NCBI GenBank assembly: GCA_001600695.1
Contig: BCKQ01000019.1
Location: forward strand, 170,278-234,277
Source: Ascoidea asiatica
Taxonomy: Eukaryota; Ascomycota; Saccharomycetes; Ascoideales; Ascoideaceae
DNA: 64,000 bases
Reading direction: 5' to 3'
Position numbers and translations under genes: made by a program. Below, piece by piece: positions 52,621 to 63,618 of the stretch (position 1 is its first letter; the number at the start of each line of letters is the position of its first letter). A model generated the notes under the pieces. The model was not told the origin of the DNA and ran no database searches. It saw only the letters and a program-made list of their open reading frames with translations.

Positions 52621-54330
52621 ATGTCTTTTGATAATTCTGAGTATACTGTTGCTAAAGAATCTAAAAGGATTCTTTCTGAAATCTTAAATGATGACAGACT
52701 TTTAGTTCCTGATTATATTAAACAATTTTCTAGTAATGTTGAATTCATTTCCCCTTCCGGTAATGAAAAACCTTTTTTACCAACTTCTTTAAAAATGAGT
52801 GAATCTTCTGCTTCTTTATGGGGGTTTTTATCATGTTTTGCAAATGGTATTATAAAAGATAGATATAATCCAGAAAATAATCAAATTGCAACAATTGATA
52901 CTGATTTATCTACATTATATTTAAATTCAATTCCTTTTATTCAATTTAATGGAAATAATTTAGCTTCTTCAGAGTTAACAGAAAGAAATATAAGATACGA
53001 TTTACATCAAAATCAATCTTCACCTTACAGATTTCTTTCAACAAATATTTATCAAACAAAAGATAATAAATATTTTCATTTACATGGTTCAATAAATCCA
53101 ACTCCAACTTTAGAAATGATAAATCTACCACCTTTTAATGATGAACTTTCAAAAAAATCTCAAAGAGAAATTGCAAATTTTTATAATAATCATCTTAAAA
53201 AAAATTTTGATAGTGATTATTTAGATATTTATTCAAATGAAAGATTTAAACAACCTGGTACAATTTGTTATAAATATAATGATTTTATTAAAACTGATTA
53301 TGGTAAATTAATTGATAAAGAACCAATTTATAATTTATATAAAGTTAATCCTGAATTACCTTCAATTTCATGGCCAAAAGTTACAAAAGGTACTGGAAGA
53401 CCTTTAGAAGGTATTAAAGTTATTGATATTTCAAGAGTTGTTGCAGCTCCTCAAATTACAAAAATCTTAGCTTCTTTAGGTGCAACTATTATAAGAATTT
53501 CATGTTCTACAAATCCAGATTTATCTGTTTTAATGTATGATGGTAATTTAGGTAAAAGAGATATTTCTTTAAATTTAAAATCAAAAGAAGGTAAAAAAAC
53601 TTTAGATAATTTAATTCAAACCGCTGATGTTTTTCTTGATGGTTATAGACCAAATGCTTTAGCTAAATTAGGATTTTCTCAAGATTATTTACAATTTATT
53701 GCTAAACAAAGAAATAAAGGTATGATAGTTGCAAGAGAAAATTGTTATGGTTATGTTGGAAGTTTAAAAAATAGAGCAGGTTGGCAACAAATTGCAGATG
53801 CTATATCTGGTGTTGCTTATGAACATGGTAAATTTTTAGATTTAGATGAACCTATTTTACCTTTATTACCAAATGCAGATTTTCAAGTTGCTTTAATTGG
53901 GGTTGCAGGTATATTAAATGCTTTATATAAAAGATCAAAAGAAGGTGGTTCTTATAATCTTGATGTTTCATTAGTTCAATATGATTTATTTTTCTTAAAA
54001 TTAGGTATTTTACCAATTGAAGAACAACTTAGATTAAAACAAGATTATAAAACAAATGAAAATTCAAGTATTTCTAATGTTTTTAATTTAAGATTTTTTG
54101 ATGATATGGCAACTTTATCAACAAAAGTTACTAAATATTTATTTTCAATGGAAAATACAAGAAAAATTATTTTAAATCCTAATAATTATTCAACTGCAGA
54201 TTCAAAATGGGGTGTAGAAAATGAAAAAATAAAATTTATTAAACCTCCTTTAAGTTTTACAGATATTCAATTATCTTATGATATTGGTACTTGTCAAATG
54301 AATTCTTATGAACCTGAATGGCCCTTTTAA
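52621..54330 (+). CDS. Class III (CaiB/BaiF) CoA-transferase family protein
   Basis: 569 residues. The CoA-transferase core begins at about residue 258: RPLEGIKVIDISRVVAAPQITKILASLGATII, then MYDGNLGKRDISLNLKSKEGKK, ADVFLDGYRPNALAKLGF, and the active-site region CYGYVGSLKNRAGWQQIADAISGVAYEHG. Family members move CoA between carboxylic acids, or act as racemases. The about 250-residue N-terminal part (SASLWGFLSCFANGI...) resembles the truncated first half seen in fungal two-lobed members. The substrate is unknown. Divergent partner: the AtuA-like gene. Such a pair could activate and process a branched acid. Intact. Confidence 0.87.
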   Translation: MSFDNSEYTVAKESKRILSEILNDDRLLVPDYIKQFSSNVEFISPSGNEKPFLPTSLKMSESSASLWGFLSCFANGIIKDRYNPENNQIATIDTDLSTLYLNSIPFIQFNGNNLASSELTERNIRYDLHQNQSSPYRFLSTNIYQTKDNKYFHLHGSINPTPTLEMINLPPFNDELSKKSQREIANFYNNHLKKNFDSDYLDIYSNERFKQPGTICYKYNDFIKTDYGKLIDKEPIYNLYKVNPELPSISWPKVTKGTGRPLEGIKVIDISRVVAAPQITKILASLGATIIRISCSTNPDLSVLMYDGNLGKRDISLNLKSKEGKKTLDNLIQTADVFLDGYRPNALAKLGFSQDYLQFIAKQRNKGMIVARENCYGYVGSLKNRAGWQQIADAISGVAYEHGKFLDLDEPILPLLPNADFQVALIGVAGILNALYKRSKEGGSYNLDVSLVQYDLFFLKLGILPIEEQLRLKQDYKTNENSSISNVFNLRFFDDMATLSTKVTKYLFSMENTRKIILNPNNYSTADSKWGVENEKIKFIKPPLSFTDIQLSYDIGTCQMNSYEPEWPF

Positions 54331-54644
54331 TGTTTAAATGATTAATTTTTTTTTTTTTTTTTTGATTTATTTTTCTTGGTTTTAAGTCTCGAAAATTTAT
54401 AAAAGATAAAAAGTATTCTTAATTCATAAGTTGATTAATAATATATATATTTATCAAAAAATAATAAACATTTTTTACATATTTTGGCATATATAAGTTG
54501 TCGTAATGAAATTACATAAAAAAAAATCACTTTTAGAAGAAATTGCAAAAAAATACATAAGTTGAAAAATATTAATAACAATAACTGTATAATATTTAAA
54601 AAATCAAAAAAATGGAATTCAACTCTTTTGAAAATCATTGAAAA
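54331..54644 (+). other. Intergenic, convergent 3' ends
   Basis: AT-rich spacer with a T17-like run at 54344-54363; the last part may be 3' untranslated sequence of the bZIP gene. No gene seen. Confidence 0.45.
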
Positions 54645-56480
54645 TCATTGTGTAACACTTTCAGTTAATGGATCAATAGTATTTATACTTGAAATAAATG
54701 CAAGCATATTTAATAGATTATCATTCATTTCTAATGAATTTAAAACACTTTTTTCTGAATATGAGATTAAATTTGAATTTTGAGGGAAAATATTTGGAAA
54801 ATTAATAGTAAATTTTTGATGAATTTTCCAATTATCAATATTTTGAATATTTGAATTGAATAAAATTAAATAAATTTCATTTGAATAATTTGAATATAAA
54901 ATATCATTAAAATCTTTTATGAAAAAAGCTCCTTCACTAGTTTCAATTAAAATATTTTTGAATAGATTATCTAATAGATTATTTAAAAGATTATTATTAA
55001 GATAATTTGAATTATTTATTTCATTTATATTATTTATATTATTTATATTATTTATATTATTTATATTATTTATACTATTTATATCCATAATATTAGTAGA
55101 AGATGAGAATTTCATAATAATTGAATTTCTAATTTCAGGCCATGGAATAAAATTTATCATTGGATTATAAGCAAAAGGAATATTTAATAAATGTTTATTA
55201 ATTAAATTTAATTGTAAAGCAGTTGGAATAAAATTTTTTGGTTTAATTAAATTTAAATTGGAAGTACTTGGATTAAGTAAAAATATTAAAATTGATTTAA
55301 ACCACATTTTAGAATTTAAAGTTAATGAAATAAATTTCATTATTGGAGAAACTATTTCAAATAATTCTAATTGAGTTAAAATATGTCTTTGAATGATGAA
55401 AGAATCTGAATGAAGTTGATATTTTAAAGAATTTTTTAATTTATTAAAAAAAAATAAAAAATTTTCTGTTTGAGTTCTATTATTTTTTGAAATTAATTCA
55501 TTTTCATTAATTGAATTTTTAATTTCAATATTATATGAAGTTTTTGAAATATCATTTTTTAAAAATTTAGATTGATTTTTATTTAATTTTGATATTAAAT
55601 TCAAAGGATTTTTTTCAACTTGAATTTTTGTTAAATCAGTATCATTATCATGAGATATTAAATTAGAAATAGCTAAAGGACTATTACTTGAACTATGAAT
55701 ATTTGTAGATAAATTTAAATTTGATTTTGATGAAAAAGATTGATTTGAATATTTTTCTTTTGAAATTTGATTATTACCATTATTTATATCTTGAATTGAT
55801 TTATTATTATTATTATTATCAATTGAAATTGGAGTTTGATTATATTTTTCAATTTCTTTTTCATTCTCTTTTTCAATTTTTTCTTTGTTCTCTTGACAAA
55901 TTTCTTTTCTTATTTCATTTCTTATTTCATTTTTTATCTCATTCTTTATCTGATTTTTAATTTCATTATCATAACTATTTTTAATTTGATTTTTACTATA
56001 GTTACTTAATTTATCATTATCATCAAGATTCAATAAAGAATTTGATAAATTTTTAGAATCTTTGATTATTCTAATCAAATCATCAAAGTTATTATTTAAA
56101 TCAAATAATAAATCCTTATAAGTATTATTTTCTTCAATTAATTCTAAGATTGTATTTTGATTATCATTGTTGTCATTATTATCATTATTGGAATCATTAT
56201 CATTGTCATTACTATCATCACTATCATTATTTTGCTTTTTAAATGAGTTTTCAATGCTTGTATTATTATTTAAAAGTGATTTCCCATGAGTTGATTTCAT
56301 TAAAATCTCTATCTTTTTTTCAAGTTGTTTTATCTTTATTGATTTCTTTTCTCTGTATTTTTTTTGTGATATTCTATTTTGTTTCCTTTTTTTCTCAAGA
56401 GCAGATAAGGATTGACTATTACTACTCTTGTTAAGATTATTATTGTCATTACTATTACTATTACTTTTGTCTAACTCCAT
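54645..56480 (-). CDS. bZIP transcription factor with a DUF3425-like C-terminal region
   Basis: 611 residues. Basic region at 30-46 (KRKQNRISQKKYREKK), a variant of the fungal NRxAQxxFR core (N35, Q39, Y42, R43), followed by a short leucine zipper (IKQLEKKIEIL). Middle: Asn/Asp/Lys-rich disorder (70-300). C-terminal part (about 335-600) looks like DUF3425: FIPTALQLNLINKHLLNIPFAYNPMINFIPWPEIRNSIIMKFSS, with the PTxLQ...WPxxR pattern of that family (quoted in pieces: FIPTALQLNL, IPWPEIRNSI). Nuclear DNA binding is expected. It lies next to the CoA-transferase whose promoter carries bZIP-like sites, so it may be the local regulator; this is an inference. Confidence 0.82.
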   Translation of the reverse strand: MELDKSNSNSNDNNNLNKSSNSQSLSALEKKRKQNRISQKKYREKKSIKIKQLEKKIEILMKSTHGKSLLNNNTSIENSFKKQNNDSDDSNDNDNDSNNDNNDNNDNQNTILELIEENNTYKDLLFDLNNNFDDLIRIIKDSKNLSNSLLNLDDNDKLSNYSKNQIKNSYDNEIKNQIKNEIKNEIRNEIRKEICQENKEKIEKENEKEIEKYNQTPISIDNNNNNKSIQDINNGNNQISKEKYSNQSFSSKSNLNLSTNIHSSSNSPLAISNLISHDNDTDLTKIQVEKNPLNLISKLNKNQSKFLKNDISKTSYNIEIKNSINENELISKNNRTQTENFLFFFNKLKNSLKYQLHSDSFIIQRHILTQLELFEIVSPIMKFISLTLNSKMWFKSILIFLLNPSTSNLNLIKPKNFIPTALQLNLINKHLLNIPFAYNPMINFIPWPEIRNSIIMKFSSSTNIMDINSINNINNINNINNINNINEINNSNYLNNNLLNNLLDNLFKNILIETSEGAFFIKDFNDILYSNYSNEIYLILFNSNIQNIDNWKIHQKFTINFPNIFPQNSNLISYSEKSVLNSLEMNDNLLNMLAFISSINTIDPLTESVTQ

Positions 56481-56990
56481 GATTCTACTGCAATTGATTG
56501 GATTGATGAATATTTTGTTTTTTTAATCTTTGATATATTCATCAATGCTCAAATAATAATTATTTTCAGTTAGTTCAAAATATTCTTCAATTTCACAAAA
56601 AGACAATTTTGGCAAAAATGAAATGGGAAGAAACGAAATGTTAGGACATGCAGGCTTAGCGGTTAATACGCACAAGCAAGCACGCGTGTCTAAAAGCGCA
56701 ATAAATGTGCTGCGCTGTTTATTTATGCACTCATCTGAAGTGTACATTTACCAACGTGCTTATGCATGATCCGTTTAAGTGGTAATTACCAATTGTGTGG
56801 GTGCATTTATTTAAAAATAATTTAGGACATACTAATAGGACACCTAAGAACTATCTAATTCCTCTAATTCAATTTTATATATTCAACAGTTTTAAAGAAG
56901 ATACTTGGAATTAAATAAAAGTAATATAGAAATCTCTGACAGTGGTGGATTGATTTATTATATGTATATATATATATATATATATATTTA
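56481..56990 (-). promoter_or_regulatory. Region upstream of the bZIP gene, with TAGGACA words
   Basis: GC-richer between about 56580 and 56790, with repeated CGTG/CACG words (CACGCGTG at 56682-56689). TTAGGACA words lie at 56641-56648 and 56822-56829, with a TAGGACA at 56836-56842, like the cluster at 6926. A TA dinucleotide run lies near 56957-56985. No gene. Confidence 0.4.
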
Positions 56991-58489
56991 CTAAATATTA
57001 CCAAAGTCATCATGGCTTGTAGCAACAATATTTATAGGTAATTTACATGAAAATACATTACCATTTAATATTTCTCTTCCAAGATATAATTTACCTTTTT
57101 TATCTTCATATATTTTTTCATATAAAACTTTATCTACATTGACTTCACTAATGTCATTATTGCCATTTTCTTTCATTATTTCTTGATCTTGAGTATCATT
57201 TTCAGTTTCATTATTATCATTATAATTTTCATCCTCATCTTCATCGTCGTAATAATCTTCAGGATCTAATTTATTTTCAATAATTATAAATTTCAAATTT
57301 AAAAAATATTGAATTTTAAAAAAATTACTCTTAAATTGTGGTGATAAATGAAAAGGTATATTGAAATTTAATTGTAATTTATCATAATTTAAAACTGAAA
57401 CTCTTTTACAACTTATATTACAAGAAAATTCATTATAATAATCTTCATCATTAATCATTAATTTTTCAATTTTTATCATTTCTTCTTTTTCTTTTTCAAG
57501 TTTTTCAAGTTTTTCTTTTTTTTTTTGATTTTTTTTTTCAATATCACTTTTAATAATATTTTCATTATTAATAATGGATGATGAATTTCCTATCAAATTA
57601 TCATCTTCTTTATTATCATTTGTACTTTTATTTTGATCTTTTAAAATATTTTTCTTCTCAGTTTTACTTTTATTATTATCTTCATTATTATCTTCATTCT
57701 GGTCATTATGGTCATTATGGTCATTATCATTATCATTATCAGTATCAATATCACTATCATCACTATCACTGTCATTATTATTATTATTGAATTCAACTAA
57801 ATATTTGTAATTATAATTTTCAAAAATATCAAATTCTAAAATTATTCCACTAACTTTATAAAAATTTTTATTAATTGAATTATTTAAATTATTGAAATTA
57901 AAAATTAAATTAACTTGATCACCAATTTCATAATATGGTTTTGAATACATTAAATGACAAATAAATTTTTTATTATATTTAATTAAAAATTGATTTTGAA
58001 ATGGAAATTTAACAATACTTTCATAATTTATATTATCTTTACTTTCTTTATTAGTATTTGTATTATTAATATTACTTTTATTTAATAATTTATTTCTTTC
58101 CTCTGTATTTTCAATATCATCTTTAATCTCATCTTTTATATCATTTTCAATATCATTTTCAATATCATTTTTATTATAATTATTGATTTTTTCACTTGTC
58201 ATTATTAAACTTTTATCTTTAATTAACATTTCCATTTTTTTAATAAAATTTTTTTTTAAATTTAAATTTGAATTATTTTCAAAATTATTATTTTTTGTTA
58301 AAATTTTATTATTTAATAATTTAAATTTATTTTGTTGTAATAAATAATTTGAAATTGATTTAAAATTTGATCTTAAATTAAATTTATAATTTTGTTTATC
58401 ATTTAAATCTAAAATTAAATAATTATTTTTATTTAATTTTTTTAAATTATTAAAAAATTCTAATTTAAAATTTATTATTGGTTTAATTA

Positions 58490-58533
<44 letters not shown>

Positions 58534-58841
58534 GGAAAAATTTTTAATGGAAAAAATAAATTTAATTTTATTGGTTTTTTAATTGTTGAATTAATTAATA
58601 ATTTTTCAACATTTAAAATTAAATTATAATTAATTTTTATAAAATTACCTTTATAATTACAAGGTAATGAATTTGGAATTTTAAATTTAAAATAATATTG
58701 TTTTATATCCCCAGGTTTTAAATTTATTTCAATAAATAATAAACATTGTTCAGTTGTGAAAAAGGGAATGATATTATTAATATTCAGTAAAATTTTATTT
58801 GATTCAGTATTTGAGTTATTATTATTAATAAAATTTGGATC

Positions 58842-58887
<46 letters not shown>

Positions 58888-59563
58888 GTATTGATGTTAT
58901 TGATATTATTATTATTATTATTATAATTATAATTATTATTTATAAATTGATTAGAATTATTATTAGTTTGAAATTCAGCAATATCACCAACATTAGTATC
59001 TAAAAAATTTGAAATATTTGTTGTTAAATTATTTAAAAAAGAAGATTGATTAATTAAATTTATATTTGATAAATCAAGTGATTGAATTGCAGCAAATTTT
59101 CCAGCAATTATTGAATTTTTTTTAATTTTAATAAATTTTGAATCATCTATAACATTATTATCAATAATTGCATAACCAAATAATTGTATATTACCAATTA
59201 ATAAAGTTTCTCCATTATCTATTATATCATTACTATTATTATTATTATTATTATTATTATTGTTATTATTATTGGAATTATTATTAGAATTACTATTAGT
59301 AATATCATTATCATTATCTTTAAGTTGATCCAGAAATAAAGATCTTGTTGAATTTGATAATTGTTGAGATAATTTTCTACCAAAACCAGTCCATGAATTT
59401 GGATCTAAGAAAGAATTAGAAGAAACTGAGGAAGTATGAGATTGAGATTGAGATTGAGATTGAGATTGAGATTGAGAATCAGATTGTGATTGAAGACTAA
59501 CAGTTGATCTTATTGAAGATACAGAATTAGAATGATTTCTATTAAGTGCAGGAGTATTAAGCA

Positions 59564-59594
<31 letters not shown>

Positions 59595-59747
59595 ACTTGT
59601 TTTTTTTTTGATTAATTTTTTACCTAAATGACGAAATCTTATAATTGCAGAAACATCTTCACCAGCATAAAATGGATTTGATTCATAAACTATTTCAACT
59701 CGTACATTTGGAGTTAATAATTGGTTACATATAAAATGAGTAATCAT
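56991..59747 (-). CDS. RGP1: RGP1-like arrestin-fold protein (Ric1-Rgp1 Golgi GEF subunit)
   Basis: 918 residues with large Asn/Asp/Ser inserts. The start VRVEIVYESNPFYAGEDVSAIIRFRH resembles the Rgp1/arrestin N-terminus (pieces: YESNPFYAGEDVS), followed by GETLLIGNIQLFGYAIIDNNV and IAGKFAAIQSLD. Later segments, about residues 330-480 and 590-900 (FKFKIPNSLPCNYKGNFIK, INYESIVKFPFQ, FNIPFHLSPQFKSNFFKIQYFLNLK), have the form of beta-sandwich arrestin domains, as in Rgp1. Rgp1 with Ric1 is the exchange factor for Ypt6 at the Golgi. Poly-Asn/Asp tracts occur at about 170, 280, 410 and 690. Intact frame; the identity is family-level. Confidence 0.72.
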
Positions 59748-60126
59748 TTTATGAATTGATTAATATTGATTGATATTATTATATTACAAAAGTTATATTA
59801 ATTTTGAATATGTTTCTCATATCTATTATCAATTGACTAGATATTCTTGAGTAAAGTTTTTGTTAGCTAATTGGTGATGAATTCTTTCTTTATTAATGAG
59901 AAACTATTTAATTCAGGTCTTTTAATGAGTGGATTGTATTAGATTATTAGATCATTAGATATCATCTCATTGAATTGAATTGAATATAAATAAATCTGAG
60001 ATAGACCTTGTTTTTGTTTTCTGATTTCGTTAGCGCCGATGAAAGCGTTTCTTGTCATCTTCAGAAAGAAAAGGCCAGCACACACACACGCCACCACCCA
60101 GATCAAAGACATTCAAACAGGACTCA
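59748..60126 (+). other. Intergenic region before the second tRNA cluster
   Basis: AT-rich, then a short GC-richer block (about 60025-60110) with a CA run. The last bases (TCAAACAGGACTCA) match the 5' flank of the first tRNA-Lys copy. No gene seen. Confidence 0.5.
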
Positions 60127-60220
60127 TCCCCATTAGCTCAGTTGGTAGAGCGTTCGGCTTTTAGGGATTTGTTAATTTCGAGACACCGAAATGTCTAGGG
60201 TTCGAGCCCCTAATGAGGAG
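60127..60220 (+). tRNA. tRNA-Lys(UUU) with a 21-nt intron, copy 2
   Basis: Identical over all 94 nt to 11205-11298, including the intron (60164-60184) and the C4-A69 acceptor mismatch. The 14 bases before it and the GTCC-T-run after it are shared too. Confidence 0.96.
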
Positions 60221-60330
60221 TCCTTTTTTATTTTATTTATTTTTGTATATTTCATTTTAATTTTCTTACTTTTGGTGATTGACACTAATACGCTTGAAAT
60301 CCACAGTTGAATTTTTAATTTTATAAACTT

Positions 60331-60403
60331 GGGCGTGTAGCGCAGTTGGTAGCGTGTCTGCTTTGCATGCAGAAGGTCTCCGGTTCGAATCCGGACTCGT
60401 CCA
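60331..60403 (+). tRNA. tRNA-Ala(UGC), copy 2
   Basis: Differs from 11800-11872 by one base in the D stem (C25 to T, giving a G-U pair) and one in the T loop (C to A). It keeps G3:U70 and anticodon TGC. Confidence 0.95.
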
Positions 60404-60818
60404 TTTTGTATTGTACTTAATTTTCAAAAATTATTGTTTTTTTTTATTATTATTACAATAGTATTTTGAACTAGTTTATTTTTTAAAATTATTGAAGATA
60501 ATACATTATATATATCATAAAATATTGATTAAGAAAAAATAAGAATTTGTATAAGATTATAGTCAGACTCAAATTCATGTGTATAAGCAAAAAATTGAGA
60601 AATTAAAAATAGTGAATATGTTAAATATTCAATATTATAAACTATTAATTAAAATAAAATTATGAATATTTCTCTTATTCTGGGATTATTGAAATTGTCG
60701 TTTTTGTTCATTTCTCTTCAATAGCCATCTTAATTTATGGTTTATTTGTTTTTTTTACAGAAATAAAAATATTACAAACGTGTAAAATTAAACAAAATTG
60801 AAAAAACAAAAAAGAAAA
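60404..60818 (+). other. Intergenic between tRNA genes
   Basis: AT-rich, no gene or repeat recognised beyond the T-run terminator of tRNA-Ala. Confidence 0.5.
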
Positions 60819-60901
60819 TGAAGGATGCGAGGTTCGAACTCGCGCGGGAATTTCCCAGTAGATCTTAAGTCTACCGCCTTAGACCACTCGGCCAACCCTC
60901 C
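60819..60901 (-). tRNA. tRNA-Leu(UAA), copy 2
   Basis: Identical to 12579-12661. Its 5' end faces the assembly gap; about 17 bases of 3' flank (AAAACAAAAAAGAAAA) are shared with copy 3 on the other side. Confidence 0.96.
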
Positions 60902-60902
60902 A

Positions 60903-61387
60903 NNNNNNNNNNNNNNNNNNNNNNNNNNNNNNNNNNNNNNNNNNNNNNNNNNNNNNNNNNNNNNNNNNNNNNNNNNNNNNNNNNNNNNNNNNNNNNNNNN
61001 NNNNNNNNNNNNNNNNNNNNNNNNNNNNNNNNNNNNNNNNNNNNNNNNNNNNNNNNNNNNNNNNNNNNNNNNNNNNNNNNNNNNNNNNNNNNNNNNNNNN
61101 NNNNNNNNNNNNNNNNNNNNNNNNNNNNNNNNNNNNNNNNNNNNNNNNNNNNNNNNNNNNNNNNNNNNNNNNNNNNNNNNNNNNNNNNNNNNNNNNNNNN
61201 NNNNNNNNNNNNNNNNNNNNNNNNNNNNNNNNNNNNNNNNNNNNNNNNNNNNNNNNNNNNNNNNNNNNNNNNNNNNNNNNNNNNNNNNNNNNNNNNNNNN
61301 NNNNNNNNNNNNNNNNNNNNNNNNNNNNNNNNNNNNNNNNNNNNNNNNNNNNNNNNNNNNNNNNNNNNNNNNNNNNNNNNNNNNNNN
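60903..61387. other. Assembly gap of 485 N between inverted tRNA-Leu copies
   Basis: The N-run is not a round number, so its length was probably estimated from paired reads or a reference. It lies between two perfect inverted copies of tRNA-Leu with matching flanks, a palindrome that assemblers often fail to close. Confidence 0.95.
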
Positions 61388-61388
61388 T

Positions 61389-61471
61389 GGAGGGTTGGCC
61401 GAGTGGTCTAAGGCGGTAGACTTAAGATCTACTGGGAAATTCCCGCGCGAGTTCGAACCTCGCATCCTTCA
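61389..61471 (+). tRNA. tRNA-Leu(UAA), copy 3 (inverted)
   Basis: The exact reverse complement of copy 2, with matching 3' flank; its 5' end is at the gap edge. It may be a real inverted duplicate or an assembly reflection of copy 2. Confidence 0.9.
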
Positions 61472-61572
61472 TTTTCTTTTTTGTTTTTGTCATATATTCA
61501 TTTATAGACAAATCTATCTAAAATAACATGCTTTTATCACAAAGTAGCTTCTATATTATTTCTATAATTTTA

Positions 61573-61646
61573 GGTCCCTTGGCCCAGTTGGTTAAGGCAT
61601 CGTGCTAATAACGCGGGGATCAGCAGTTCGATCCTGCTAGGAACCA
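61573..61646 (+). tRNA. tRNA-Ile(AAU)
   Basis: 74 nt. Acceptor GGTCCCT/AGGAACC with a C4-A69 mismatch; anticodon stem TCGTG/CGCGG and loop CTAATAA, anticodon AAT (read as IAU); T arm AGCAG-TTCGATC-CTGCT. No intron. Confidence 0.94.
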
Positions 61647-61857
61647 TAAATGATCCTTTTTTTATTTTCTTTTGTTCTACTTCCTTTCATTTTTATTCAT
61701 TTTTTTCATTTCTTAGGTTGTTCCCAATGAGAAATGTTTTAAATCTCTCAATCTTTTAACTTTTTTTGATCATTTTAGGAAGCTTTTAAATCTTAAGTTT
61801 TCTTTCAGTTATTATTAGAAAACAAAAGAAAAAAAAGAAAAAAAAAAAGGTATAAAA

Positions 61858-63398
61858 ATGGAAGAAATTTCTTCAATGATTTTAATTAAATTAAAAGAAA
61901 TTGCAGAATTAAAATTAGGTTTTAAAATTAAAAATTCTATAATTACAGTACCTGCTTATTTTAATAATTCTCAAAGAAATGCAACAAAAAGTTGTGGGAT
62001 TATTGCAGGTTTAAATATTTTAAGAATTATTAATGAACCAACTGCACTGCAGCTGCAATTTCTTTTGGTTTTGATAAAAAATATTTAGATAATAATGAAC
62101 ATTTAATTTTAATTTTTGATTTTGGTGGTGGTACTTTAGATATTTCATTATTATCAATAATTAAAAAAACTTTTAATATTAAAAAAACTTCTGGAAATTT
62201 ACATTTAGGTGGTGAAGATTTTGATAATATTTTAGTTAATTATTGTATTGAACAATTTCAAGGAAAATATAAAAAAGATTTAAGTTCAAATAAAAGATCA
62301 TTATCATTATTAAAAAATCATTGTGAAAAGGCAAAAATTTTATTATCAAGTTTAAAAAAAGTTGAAATTTATATTGATTCTCTTTTTGAAGGTATTGATT
62401 TTGAAATTAATATTACTAGAAATCAATTTGAAGAAATTTCAAAAGATATTTTTAATTCAATTAATGAACCATTAGAAGAAATTTTTGAAGATTCAATAAA
62501 TCAAAAAAATATTAAAAATTTTAAAAAATCTGATATTGAATAAGTTATTTTAGTTGGAGGTTCAACTTTTATACCAAAAGTAAGAGATTATGTTTCTGAA
62601 TTTTTTAATGGTAAAAAATTAAATATTTCTGATGATTGTGAAGAAGCTGTGGTTAAAGGTGCTGCAATTTTTGCTTCTGTTCTTAATGGTGATAAATCTT
62701 TAAATATTGAAGATTTAAAATTAAATGATATTACTCCATTAAGTTTAGGTTCTGAAGTTTTAGGTGGAAAGATGAAAGTAGTAATTCCAAAAATTACTGA
62801 AATTCCAGTATCAAGAACAGAGACTTTTATAACTATTGAGGATAATCAAACATCTATAAGCTCTGATATTCTTGAAGGAGAAAGACCAATGGCAAAAGAT
62901 AATCATTTTCTTAGAGAATTTATACTTGAAGGAATTCCACCATTACCAAGAGGTGTAACTAAGACGTTTAAAACTTTTTCAGTTGATGAAAATGGAATTT
63001 TAACTGTTACTGGAGAAGTTTATACCAATGGAATTGCAACAAATAAAGAAATTTTAAAAATTGAGGGTGGTGAAAATAAATTATGCAAAGAAAAAATTCA
63101 AGAAATGATTAAAAGTGCAAAGATGTTAAAAGAAGAAGATTTAAAAGAAACAGAAAGAATTGATACTTGGCTTAATTTGGAACAATATTGTTATGATATT
63201 AAAACTAAAGCTAAAAGTATGAATTTTATAAATAAAATGGGAGAATTTAATGTTCTGAGATTGAATTCTGCAGTTAATGAAGTTTCTGAAAAATTAGACT
63301 ATTTAAAAGGTTGTCCAATTGAAATTAATCAAGAAAAGGAAAGAAACTTAAAGCTTATAATTGATCCAATTGTTAAAGTTTATGAATCAAGAAAATAG
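61858..63398 (+). pseudogene. Truncated, broken HSP70 gene
   Basis: The frame starts [21 protein letters not shown], corresponding to about residue 115 of an SSA-type Hsp70; the first about 115 residues of the ATPase domain are missing. It continues [14 protein letters not shown] and [10 protein letters not shown] 5-bp duplication in ACTGCACTGCAG (62041-62052) then breaks the frame before [12 protein letters not shown]. An in-frame TAA at 62541-62543 interrupts KSDIE-VILVGGSTFIPK. The substrate-binding part follows (NDITPLSLGSEV, ILTVTGEVYTNG) and ends without EEVD. The ATPase motif reads DFGGGTLDIS in place of DLGGGTFDVS. It lies about 210 bp after tRNA-Ile, at the edge of the tRNA cluster. 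Clearly dead. Confidence 0.92.
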
Positions 63399-63618
63399 TT
63401 TCTATGAAAGTATTTATTTTTTGATTATTATCTTTATATAATCTTTTTATTCTCATTTTATTCTCTTTTTATATTTCTTTTAAAGCTTTCAGATTATTCC
63501 GAAAAGCCGTTTAATTTTTATAGCCGTTAAGAAAATAAAAAGTAAATAAATAAGCAACATAAATAAATAACATATAAAAGAGAAGTTATATTTATATTGA
63601 TCAAGAGTAATAATAATA
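63399..63618 (+). promoter_or_regulatory. Short region upstream of the last gene
   Basis: 220 bp, AT-rich with a few GC-richer words (AGCCGTT twice at about 63503-63530). It probably holds the promoter of the next gene. Confidence 0.4.

Noticed and set aside
57578-57790. Tyr/His-rich plus-strand frame inside the RGP1-like gene
   Set aside because: It is the opposite strand of Asp/Asn codon repeats in the real gene.
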